Source of the DNA: Clostridia bacterium
GTDB lineage: Bacteria > Bacillota > Clostridia > Oscillospirales > QAMX01
Direction of reading: 5' to 3'
DNA: 6,009 nt
Assembly (NCBI GenBank): GCA_017547975.1
Contig: JAFYNU010000004.1
Coordinates: 1 to 6,009 of the forward strand
The notes under the pieces were generated by a model. The model ran no database searches. It was not told the origin of the DNA and saw nothing but the letters and a program-made list of their open reading frames with translations. Positions 1 to 4,928 of the stretch are shown in pieces. The first letter of the stretch is position 1. Each line of letters opens with the position of its first letter. The translations under genes and the position numbers were made by a program.

Positions 1-1
1 C

Positions 2-574
2 TTCCAGACCGCCATCCTGGGACACATGGGAAAGGATGCCATCAATGCCAACTCCATCGCCGCCACCGTCTTCTCGGTGATTTCGGTGGTGAGCTATGCC
101 TCCGCCAGTGCATCGGGGGTCATCATCGGCAAAACCCTCGGGGAGGGGAAGATCGACCGCATCAAACCCTACGCCATCACCATGCAGCTCTTATATCTGG
201 TTTTGGGGGTCACCTCCGGCACCTGCCTCTTCCTGGTGAAGGACCTGATTGTGGGGCTTTACGCCATCGACGGCGCCGCCCGGGAGCTTGCCATCCTCTT
301 TATGACGGTGCTTTCGGTCACCCTGGTGGGTACCTCCTACCAAATGCCGTGCCTCACCGGTATCGTTAGGTCCGGCGGGGATACCAAGTTTGTGTTCTAC
401 AACGACCTGGTGTGGATGTGGCTGATCGTACTGCCTGCGGCATTCCTGGCGGCTTTCGTATTCGAAGCGTCCCCCCTGTGGGTGTTCGCCATTTTGAAAT
501 GCGACCAGGTAACCAAGTGCTTCATTGCGGTGGTGAAGATCAACCGCTTCAAATGGGTGAAAAAATTCAGTTAA
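2..574 (+). CDS. MATE-family multidrug/cation antiporter, C-terminal part (5' end outside window)
   Basis: The reading frame is open from base 2 to the TAA at 572-574 and gives 190 residues without an N-terminus. The ATG at base 26 is internal, because in-frame codons upstream (FQTAILGH) continue the family sequence. The protein is strongly hydrophobic, with about five to six membrane segments. It carries the MATE C-lobe patterns: a small-residue-rich helix followed by 'GVIIGKTLGEGKID' (the usual iiGq.lG.g motif) and, later, 'GIVRSGGDTKFVFYND', the family's 'RggGDt' loop. MATE proteins are inner-membrane exporters that use a Na+ or H+ gradient; the substrate cannot be told from this half. The full family length is about 450 residues, so roughly 260 are missing. 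The C-terminal tail is basic (KINRFKWVKKFS), fitting the cytoplasmic side. The next promoter starts five bases after the stop, so this gene is probably a separate unit, and its read-through would meet the terminator at 646-694. Confidence 0.9.
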   Translation, partial: FQTAILGHMGKDAINANSIAATVFSVISVVSYASASASGVIIGKTLGEGKIDRIKPYAITMQLLYLVLGVTSGTCLFLVKDLIVGLYAIDGAARELAILFMTVLSVTLVGTSYQMPCLTGIVRSGGDTKFVFYNDLVWMWLIVLPAAFLAAFVFEASPLWVFAILKCDQVTKCFIAVVKINRFKWVKKFS

Positions 575-579
575 AGTCA

Positions 580-608
580 TTGACAGACGTAGAAAAAACG
601 CATATAAT
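580..608 (+). promoter_or_regulatory. Consensus sigma-A promoter for the glpA-like operon
   Basis: TTGACA at 580-585 and TATAAT at 603-608 both match the housekeeping consensus exactly and are separated by the optimal 17 bases. Transcription should start near 614-616, leaving a leader of about 97 nt before the ATG at 712. A promoter this strong in front of a catabolic operon suggests control after initiation, which fits the terminator in the leader. Confidence 0.9.
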
Positions 609-613
609 GTAGA

Positions 614-711
614 TAACATAATACATGCGAACGAGTCATGTGATCGCACCAAAGATGGGGAAGCAGAGCCCCGTCTTTGGTGCTGTTTTATTTTCGAGAG
701 GGAGATAGATT
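614..711 (+). promoter_or_regulatory. Untranslated leader with attenuator, likely antitermination control (GlpP-like)
   Basis: The leader holds, in order, a small hairpin ACATG (623-627)/CATGT (637-641), the strong terminator hairpin at 646-683 with its T-rich tail, and a ribosome binding site (GGGAG at 700-704, seven bases before the ATG). In Bacillus subtilis the glpD and glpFK leaders carry terminators that GlpP overrides when bound to glycerol-3-phosphate; the gene order here makes that the leading hypothesis. An alternative pairing, TGCGA (626-630) with TCGCA (644-648), would exclude the small hairpin and take up the first three bases of the terminator stem. No riboswitch class was recognised. 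The GlpP assignment is inference, since glpP is not in the window. Confidence 0.6.
646..694 (+). terminator. Intrinsic terminator inside the leader (attenuator)
   Basis: The arms GCACCAAAGATGGGG (646-660) and CCCCGTCTTTGGTGC (669-683) pair over 15 positions, with one G-U wobble and an eight-base loop (661-668). TGTTTTATTTT (684-694) follows directly. The hairpin lies between the consensus promoter and the GlpA-like start codon, so most transcripts should end here unless an antiterminator acts. It may also stop read-through from the MATE gene. Confidence 0.85.
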
Positions 712-2139
712 ATGGAGGACGTCATCATCATCGGCGGCGGCGTAATCGGTTGTATGACCATGCGCTACCTTTCGGCTTACAAGCTGAAGGTCAGTTTGAT
801 CGAAAGCCATTCCGACCTGGCTTCGGGGGCCACCATGGCCAACAGCGCCATTGTACACGCAGGCTACGACCCGGTGCCGGGGACTCAAAAGGCCTATTTC
901 AACGTGCGGGGTGCAGAGCTTTACAAGACGGTTTCCAGGGAACTGGATTTCCTGTACAAGCCCCTGGCTTCCCTGGTGGTGGCCTTCAACGGGGACGAAA
1001 TGGAACACGTGGAAAAGCTCTATCATCGGGGACTGGAAAACGGAGTACCCGACCTGCATATTGCAAACCAGGCGGAGCTTCGGGAGCTGGAACCCAATAT
1101 TTCTCCCGAGGCCAAGGGGGCCCTGGTGGCCGCCTCGGCTGGCATTACCGAACCCTGGGGCGCCGCCATTTCGGCGGCGGAAAACGCCATGGATAACGGT
1201 GCCGGTCTTATCCTTGGGGAAAAGGTCATCGGCATCGAAAAGATCGGTGAGGGCTTTGTGGTCCGCACCGACAAAAAGGAATACAAAGCCCGCACCGTGG
1301 TGAATGCGGCGGGGGTCTATTCGGATAAAATTCACGACATGCTCCTGCCTCCGGCATTCACCATTACCCCCCGGCTTGGGCAATACTACCTTCTGGACCG
1401 GAAGACCGTGGGACTTGTGAATCACACCCTGTTTGCCTGCCCCAGCAAGGTGGGCAAGGGGGTTTTGGTGAGCCCCTCGGTACACGACAAGCTCCTGGTG
1501 GGACCCGATGCCAAGGTGGTGGCCGACCGGGATCTGACCATGACCGATGCGGAGGGGTTGGCCTTCGTCCGGGAAAACGCCGGGCGCTTCCTGAAGGATC
1601 CCCTTCCCATGAACCTGAATATCCGCACCTTTGCGGGCATTCGCCCCACCCCCAGTACCGATGACTTCATGGTGGGTAAAACCGAAATGCCCGGCTTCTA
1701 CCAGGCCGCCGGGGTGGAATCCCCGGGACTTGCCTCGGCCCCCGCCATCGGAAGCTACCTGGCGGATGAAATTGCCCGGGACCTGGGCGCCGAAAAGAAA
1801 AGCGACTTCAATCCCATCCGCCGTCCCCAGATCCGCCTGAACCGTTTGAGTGAGGCGGAAAAACGGGAATGGATCGGCCGGGATTCCCGCTACGCTTCCA
1901 TTGTGTGCAAGTGCGAAAAGGTGTCGGAAGCCGAAATCGTGGATGCTATCCACCGCAATGCCGGGGCAACCACCGTCAAGGGGGTCAAGAAGCGGGTTGG
2001 TGCAGGCTTCGGCCGTTGCCAGGGGGGCTTCTGTCAACCGGTGGTGGTGAATATTCTGGCCCGGGAGCTGGGTATTCCCAAGGATCAGGTGAAGTACGAC
2101 GACGAAGGATCGGAGATCCTGGTGGGAAAGGTGAAGTAA
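712..2139 (+). CDS. glpA: GlpA-like FAD-dependent (glycerol-3-phosphate) dehydrogenase with C-terminal BFD-like [2Fe-2S] domain
   Basis: This 475-residue protein starts at an ATG preceded by GGGAG. Residues 1-350 form a DAO-type flavoprotein fold: the FAD dinucleotide motif GGGVIG at 8-13 with the ribose-binding E31, an active-site region 'NSAIVHAGYD' at 44-53, and the C-terminal FAD contacts GIRP at 309-312 and 'GVESPGLASAP' from 334. Residues about 395-450 are a BFD-like iron-sulfur domain with C399-x-C401 and C436-x4-C441, complete for a [2Fe-2S] centre. This architecture matches the anaerobic G3P dehydrogenase large subunit and its clostridial relatives, in which the flavin oxidises G3P to dihydroxyacetone phosphate and the cluster relays electrons. 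There is no membrane segment or signal peptide. It is followed after one base by the GlpB-like gene, so the two are translationally close. The substrate could instead be another 2-hydroxy acid or an amino acid, since opine, cyanide-forming and hydroxyproline dehydrogenases share this plan. Family assignment is firm; G3P specificity is moderate. Confidence 0.88.
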   Translation: MEDVIIIGGGVIGCMTMRYLSAYKLKVSLIESHSDLASGATMANSAIVHAGYDPVPGTQKAYFNVRGAELYKTVSRELDFLYKPLASLVVAFNGDEMEHVEKLYHRGLENGVPDLHIANQAELRELEPNISPEAKGALVAASAGITEPWGAAISAAENAMDNGAGLILGEKVIGIEKIGEGFVVRTDKKEYKARTVVNAAGVYSDKIHDMLLPPAFTITPRLGQYYLLDRKTVGLVNHTLFACPSKVGKGVLVSPSVHDKLLVGPDAKVVADRDLTMTDAEGLAFVRENAGRFLKDPLPMNLNIRTFAGIRPTPSTDDFMVGKTEMPGFYQAAGVESPGLASAPAIGSYLADEIARDLGAEKKSDFNPIRRPQIRLNRLSEAEKREWIGRDSRYASIVCKCEKVSEAEIVDAIHRNAGATTVKGVKKRVGAGFGRCQGGFCQPVVVNILARELGIPKDQVKYDDEGSEILVGKVK

Positions 2140-2140
2140 T

Positions 2141-3118
2141 ATGGTAAAGAATCCTGAACTTTTGATTGTGGGCGGGGGCAGTGCCGGTATGGCGGCGGCT
2201 CTTTCGGCCCGGAAAAGCGGCATACAAGACATTCTGATTCTGGAAACCGATCCCTACCTGGGGGGCGTGCTTCGCCAATGCATCCACACCGGGTTTGGAC
2301 TCCAAACCTTTGGGGAAGACCTGACCGGCCCCGAATACGCCGGACGCTACCAGGACATGATGGAGGAAGAAAAGATTCCCTATCTTTTGAATACGCCGGT
2401 GCTCGAGATCCTGCCCGACCTGACTGTGCTGGCCATCAGCCGCACCGAGGGGTACCTGGAGCTCCATCCCAAGGCCATCGTGGCGGCCACCGGCTGTCGG
2501 GAACGCAGTGCCGGCACCATCGCCATCCCCGGCACCCGTCCCGCCGGGGTGCTCACCGCCGGTACCGCCCAACGCTACATCAATATTGAAGGCTACCACG
2601 CCGGACGTGAGGTGGTCATTCTGGGTTCGGGGGACATCGGCCTGATCATGGCCCGCCGGCTCACCCTGGAAGGGGCACACGTGAAGTGCGTGGCAGAGCT
2701 GATGCCCAAATCGGGGGGGCTTACCCGAAACATCGTCCAATGCCTGGAGGATTTTGATATACCCCTGCTCCTTTCCACCACTGTGGCGGAAATCCACGGC
2801 AAGGAACGGGTCACCGGTGTGACCCTGGCTCCGGTGGATGAAAACCTGAAGCCCATTCTGGAAAAATCCTGGTACGTGGCATGTGACACCCTGCTTCTTT
2901 CGGTGGGGCTGGTACCCGAAACCGAGCTCTTCTCCGCCGCCGGAGCGGAAATTGAGCGGGGGAACGGCCTGAAGGTGGACGAAAAGCTCATGACAAGCAT
3001 TCCCGGCCTTTTCGGTTGCGGCAACGTGGTGAAGGTCCACGACCTGGTGGACCGGGTTTCCAGGCAAGGGGAGCTCGCAGGACGCTATGCCGCCGAGTAC
3101 ATTCTGGGAGGAAAGTAA
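2141..3118 (+). CDS. GlpB-like FAD/NAD(P)-dependent oxidoreductase subunit (pyridine nucleotide-disulfide oxidoreductase fold)
   Basis: The protein has 325 residues; its ATG comes one base after the previous stop, with AAGGTGA upstream as ribosome binding site. Two Rossmann motifs are visible: GGGSAG at 11-16 with E35 for FAD, and GSGDIG at 162-167 for NAD(P). A TGCRER stretch at 117-122 is the ATGxRxR-like hinge, and the C-terminal FAD contact is 'GLFGCGN' at 289-295, followed by 'VHDLVDRVS' and a helix. The thioredoxin-reductase CxxC pair is absent, so this is an electron-transfer flavoprotein subunit and not a disulfide reductase. It resembles the middle gene of GlpA-like/DUF1667 operons and the HcnB/OoxA-type subunits. 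It probably passes electrons between the GlpA-like enzyme and NAD(P). It stops soon after the FAD domain, with only 'AAEYILGGK' at the end; the clostridial relatives I remember run to about 410 residues with an extra C-terminal domain. The calls glpB and plain 'FAD-dependent oxidoreductase' are both defensible. Confidence 0.85.
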   Translation: MVKNPELLIVGGGSAGMAAALSARKSGIQDILILETDPYLGGVLRQCIHTGFGLQTFGEDLTGPEYAGRYQDMMEEEKIPYLLNTPVLEILPDLTVLAISRTEGYLELHPKAIVAATGCRERSAGTIAIPGTRPAGVLTAGTAQRYINIEGYHAGREVVILGSGDIGLIMARRLTLEGAHVKCVAELMPKSGGLTRNIVQCLEDFDIPLLLSTTVAEIHGKERVTGVTLAPVDENLKPILEKSWYVACDTLLLSVGLVPETELFSAAGAEIERGNGLKVDEKLMTSIPGLFGCGNVVKVHDLVDRVSRQGELAGRYAAEYILGGK

Positions 3119-3121
3119 ACC

Positions 3122-3478
3122 ATGGAAAAGAAAATCACCTGTACCGTCTGCCCCCGGGGATGTACCATTTTGGCCATCCGGGAAGGGGAGAAACTCAAGC
3201 TCACCGGAGCCGCCTGCCCCCGTGGGGAAGCCTATGCCCGGGAAGAATTCACCGACCCCAAGCGGATGTTCACCTCCACCGTTCGGGTGGCGGAGGGGAT
3301 TTCGGAAATCACCCTGCTTCCGGTAAAAAGCGCCGGACCGGTGCCGAAACGGATCCTATTTGACCTGGCAGAGCTCTGCCGGGAGGTGATGGTCACCGAA
3401 ACGCTCAAGCGGGGGGACGTGGTGGTCCAAAACGCCCTTGGGTGTGGCGTCGACCTGATCGCCGGGGCGAATTTGTAA
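3122..3478 (+). CDS. DUF1667 protein, small four-cysteine partner of the GlpA/GlpB-like subunits
   Basis: This 118-residue protein begins three bases after the previous stop; its GGGAGG site (3106-3111) lies in the last codons of the upstream gene, so translation is tightly linked. The N-terminus has C7-x2-C10-x3-C14 and, after 17 residues, C32, each pair followed by Pro-Arg-Gly ('CPRGC' and 'CPRG'). This spacing is like the [4Fe-4S]-binding N-terminus of molybdopterin oxidoreductases, so an Fe-S cluster is plausible, with zinc as alternative. The C-terminal half ('LFDLAELCREVMVTETLKRGDVVVQNALGCGVDLIA') is the conserved DUF1667 ending; C86 and C108 are also present. The length is normal for the family. 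Its exact role is unknown; the constant position behind GlpA/GlpB-like genes suggests an electron-transfer subunit or assembly factor. There is no membrane segment, and it does not resemble the larger, two-cluster GlpC anchor of enterobacteria. Confidence 0.85.
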   Translation: MEKKITCTVCPRGCTILAIREGEKLKLTGAACPRGEAYAREEFTDPKRMFTSTVRVAEGISEITLLPVKSAGPVPKRILFDLAELCREVMVTETLKRGDVVVQNALGCGVDLIAGANL

Positions 3479-3490
3479 GAAGAAACAGTC

Positions 3491-3524
3491 AAAAGGGAAT
3501 GTTCCGCCGGGACATTCCCTTTTT
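3491..3524 (+). terminator. Intrinsic terminator of the glpA-like operon
   Basis: GGGAATGTTCC (3495-3505) pairs with GGGACATTCCC (3509-3519) with one G-U wobble and a three-base loop. TTTTT (3520-3524) follows and AAAA (3491-3494) precedes, so the stem can extend with A-U pairs and may work weakly in both directions. It lies 12 bases after the DUF1667 stop. Confidence 0.9.
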
Positions 3525-3611
3525 CGGTGTCTGGGGGAAAACCGACTTTGGACGGCAAAATCCGGGGCGGAGGGAGAAGGATTAAAAAATATTTTTGCAT
3601 AGCCTTTTTGA

Positions 3612-3650
3612 AAACGGGAGGAAACGAGAGAATAAACGAGAAAAAACGAG
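3612..3650 (+). repeat. Four phased AAACGRG direct repeats upstream of the rplM promoter
   Basis: AAACGGG at 3612-3618 and AAACGAG at 3622-3628, 3634-3640 and 3644-3650 begin 10, 12 and 10 bases apart, about one helical turn each. The last copy ends 37 bases before the -35 box. Such phasing puts the A-tracts on one face of the helix, which suggests an upstream activating (UP-like) or bent element, or a cooperative protein site. The 3525-3611 stretch before it shows no gene; it includes the AT palindrome AAAAATATTTTT at 3585-3596. Confidence 0.5.
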
Positions 3651-3687
3651 GTTCGAAAATACAGTTAAAATTCTTCAAAAAAAGTGC

Positions 3688-3716
3688 TTGACATTGTATC
3701 CATAAAGTGGTATAGT
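3688..3716 (+). promoter_or_regulatory. Sigma-A promoter of rplM-rpsI with extended -10
   Basis: TTGACA at 3688-3693 matches the consensus fully and TATAGT at 3711-3716 differs in one base, with a 17-base spacer. TG at 3708-3709 followed by one base makes an extended -10. An A-rich stretch (AAAAAAA around 3677-3683) sits just upstream of the -35. The expected start is near 3723. Confidence 0.88.
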
Positions 3717-3722
3717 GTATAA

Positions 3723-3774
3723 GTCAACGATTGCGCTAAGCATGAATATAATCAAATGAAGGAGATTTAACTGC
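3723..3774 (+). promoter_or_regulatory. Short rplM leader, possible L13 autoregulatory leader
   Basis: About 52 nt separate the predicted transcription start from the rplM ATG. The segment can form UGC (3732-3734)/GCA (3740-3742) inside GAUU (3729-3732)/AAUC (3750-3753), only as alternatives at the shared base, so any structure is weak. A family of short L13 leaders upstream of rplM is known in Firmicutes; position and length fit, but I cannot confirm the motif by eye. The ribosome binding site AAGGAG is at 3759-3764. Confidence 0.35.
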
Positions 3775-4209
3775 ATGTCCACCTACATGGCAAAAGTAGA
3801 AGCCGTTGAACGCAAGTGGTACGTCATTGATGCAGCCGGTGTCCCCATGGGCAAGACCGCTGCCAAGGCCGCTGTTCTGCTTCGCGGTAAGCACAAGCCC
3901 GAATTCACCCCCAACGTCGACTGCGGCGATTTCGTCATCATCATCAACGCCAAGGACGCTGTTCTGACCGGCAACAAGCTGGAACAGAAGTACTACCGTA
4001 CCCATTCCGGTTACGCCGGAGGCCTGAAGGAAACCAAGTACCGCATCCTCATGAAGGAAAAGCCGGCCCTTGCTATGAAGCTTGCTGTCCGCGGCATGCT
4101 CCCCAAGAACTCCATCGGCCGTTGGTCCCTCAACCGCTGCAAGATCTACGCCGGCGCTGAACACAAGCACCAGGCCCAGAAGCCCGTAGATGCTCCCGAC
4201 TACATCTAA
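3775..4209 (+). CDS. rplM: 50S ribosomal protein L13 (uL13)
   Basis: The protein has 144 residues, the normal length, and is one of the early-assembly proteins binding 23S rRNA. The N-terminal part reads 'ERKWYVIDAAGVPMGKTAAKAAVLLRGKHKPEF', the usual L13 start region with the LRGKxKPxFTP loop. Residues 115-137 form the signature GRxSLxRxKxYAGxxHxHxAQxP, here with C122 in the usual leucine place and K131 between the two histidines. The ATG at 3775 was chosen over the one at 3787 because AAGGAG lies 10 bases before it and because MSTYMAK resembles the start of clostridial L13 proteins. It is the first gene of the rplM-rpsI operon, an arrangement conserved across bacteria. Any regulation would be through the short leader. 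Confidence 0.98.
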   Translation: MSTYMAKVEAVERKWYVIDAAGVPMGKTAAKAAVLLRGKHKPEFTPNVDCGDFVIIINAKDAVLTGNKLEQKYYRTHSGYAGGLKETKYRILMKEKPALAMKLAVRGMLPKNSIGRWSLNRCKIYAGAEHKHQAQKPVDAPDYI

Positions 4210-4224
4210 GGAGGATAACGTAAC

Positions 4225-4629
4225 ATGTACGAATCTAAAAGACCTTATGTATATGGTACCGGCCGTCGTAAGAGCTCGGTAGCCCGTGTCCGCCTTTACC
4301 CCAACGGCACCGGCAAGATCACCATCAACAACCGCGATATCGACGATTATTTTGGCCTCGAAACCCTCAAGCTCATCGTCCGTCAGCCCCTGGTTGCCCT
4401 GGACCTGCTTGAAAAGTTTGACGTGGTCGTTTCTGTCGCCGGCGGCGGCGTTTCCGGCCAGGCCGGCGCTATCCGTCATGGTCTCTCCCGCGCCCTGCTG
4501 AACATCTCCGCGGATTATCGTGCCGTCCTCAAGAAGGCTGGCTTCCTGACCCGTGACCCGAGAATGAAGGACCGTAAGAAGTACGGCTTGAAGGCCGCTC
4601 GTCGCGCTCCCCAGTTCTCCAAGAGATAA
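4225..4629 (+). CDS. rpsI: 30S ribosomal protein S9 (uS9)
   Basis: The protein has 134 residues and follows rplM after 15 bases. TAAGGAGG at 4207-4214 overlaps the rplM stop and is a full match to the anti-Shine-Dalgarno, 10 bases before the ATG. The N-terminus has 'GTGRRKSSVARVRL' (11-24), the middle has 'GGGVSGQAGAIRHG' (73-86), and the C-terminus ends in RAPQFSKR, whose last basic residues reach the P-site tRNA in the ribosome. All family landmarks are present and there is no anomaly. It is co-transcribed with rplM and ends just before a strong terminator. Confidence 0.98.
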   Translation: MYESKRPYVYGTGRRKSSVARVRLYPNGTGKITINNRDIDDYFGLETLKLIVRQPLVALDLLEKFDVVVSVAGGGVSGQAGAIRHGLSRALLNISADYRAVLKKAGFLTRDPRMKDRKKYGLKAARRAPQFSKR

Positions 4630-4651
4630 CGAGTCCTTTTTTGGAAACGAT

Positions 4652-4693
4652 GCAGCCGGTGCCCTTCCGGCATCGGCTGCTTTCTCTTTTTTA
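4652..4693 (+). terminator. Intrinsic terminator of the rplM-rpsI operon
   Basis: GCAGCCGGTGCC (4652-4663) pairs with GGCATCGGCTGC (4669-4680) over 12 positions with one G-U wobble and a five-base loop. TTTCTCTTTTTT follows at 4681-4692. It begins 22 bases after the rpsI stop. The A/T-rich stretch 4694-4751 after it shows no feature. Confidence 0.92.
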
Positions 4694-4751
4694 TCTTCAT
4701 ACCGAACCATATACAGTTGGATAAACCTAAATTTTACCTCTCATATTAACT

Positions 4752-4780
4752 TTGAAAACACCGCCTTTGGCGTTTACATA
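4752..4780 (+). promoter_or_regulatory. Candidate sigma-A promoter for the G5/3D cell-wall gene
   Basis: TTGAAA at 4752-4757 and TACATA at 4775-4780 are separated by 17 bases; each box departs from consensus by one or two bases. The expected start is near 4787. It is the best candidate between the rpsI terminator and the next gene, but weaker than the two other promoters in the window. Confidence 0.55.
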
Positions 4781-4786
4781 GATTTC

Positions 4787-4928
4787 GCAGGTTTTTCCCG
4801 ACGGACGGCAATCCGAAGGGCAAAATGGGCGAGCCTTACCGGAAGCGTTTTGTAATGAGATCCCTTGGGTGTGGAATGGGATGGACCTTGTCTCCGTAAC
4901 GGTAAGTTTTTCGTATGGAGGTTAAATC
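4787..4928 (+). promoter_or_regulatory. Structured leader of unknown class upstream of the G5/3D gene
   Basis: About 140 nt lie between the candidate transcription start and the ATG. Visible pairings are CGGA (4802-4805)/TCCG (4812-4815), which can stack on CCC (4797-4799)/GGG (4818-4820) across a GA/AA internal loop; ATCCC (4860-4864)/GGGAT (4878-4882); and a long-range CTTACCG (4835-4841)/CGGTAAG (4900-4906), followed at once by TTTTT (4907-4911). The last resembles a terminator base with a branched interior. GGAGG at 4917-4921 is the ribosome binding site, seven bases before the ATG. c-di-AMP (ydaO-type) riboswitches often precede such genes, but I could not find that family's conserved core. 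Confidence 0.4.
4825..4899 (+). CDS. Possible 24-residue leader peptide
   Basis: ATG at 4825 opens a frame of 24 codons (MGEPYRKRFVMRSLGCGMGW, then TLSP) that ends at TAA 4897-4899. GAAGGG at 4815-4820, four bases upstream, could serve as a poor ribosome binding site. The frame spans the 5' arm of the long-range stem and ends one base before its 3' arm, so translation would disrupt that stem. No homology is recognised, and a frame this short is expected by chance; it is listed only because of its position. Confidence 0.15.
   Translation: MGEPYRKRFVMRSLGCGMGWTLSP

Noticed and set aside
26..574. ATG at 26 as a true start giving a 182-residue protein
   Set aside because: In-frame family-like sequence continues upstream to the window edge, and half a MATE transporter would not be functional; the gene is simply cut by the window.
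688..2232. 514-codon open frame on the minus strand opposite the GlpA-like gene
   Set aside because: It mirrors the codon structure of a clear flavoprotein gene on the + strand, has no recognisable domain, and its His/Gly/Pro-rich content is typical of an antisense shadow in GC-rich DNA.
1985..3067. 360-codon open frame on the minus strand opposite the GlpB-like gene
   Set aside because: It overlaps the end of one real gene and nearly all of the next, has no domain or plausible promoter, and its composition is that of a reverse-complement shadow.
3612..3650. CRISPR array
   Set aside because: The repeat units are seven bases with three- to five-base gaps, far too short for repeats and spacers, and there are no cas genes.
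3787..4209. Alternative rplM start at the second ATG (3787)
   Set aside because: The ribosome binding site AAGGAG would be 22 bases away; the ATG at 3775 has proper spacing and gives the N-terminus expected for this group.
3736..4710. 324-codon open frame on the minus strand across rplM-rpsI
   Set aside because: It runs through two universally conserved ribosomal genes and through the rpsI terminator hairpin; no family is recognisable.
4787..4928. c-di-AMP (ydaO-yuaA) riboswitch, T-box or c-di-GMP riboswitch
   Set aside because: The gene type made ydaO likely, but its conserved GGGGGA..CCA and CAGCUAACCUCG elements are missing. The 'GGGTGTGGAATGGGATGGACC' area resembles a T-box only loosely and lacks the TGGNACCGCG core. 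A covariance search would be needed to reopen this.
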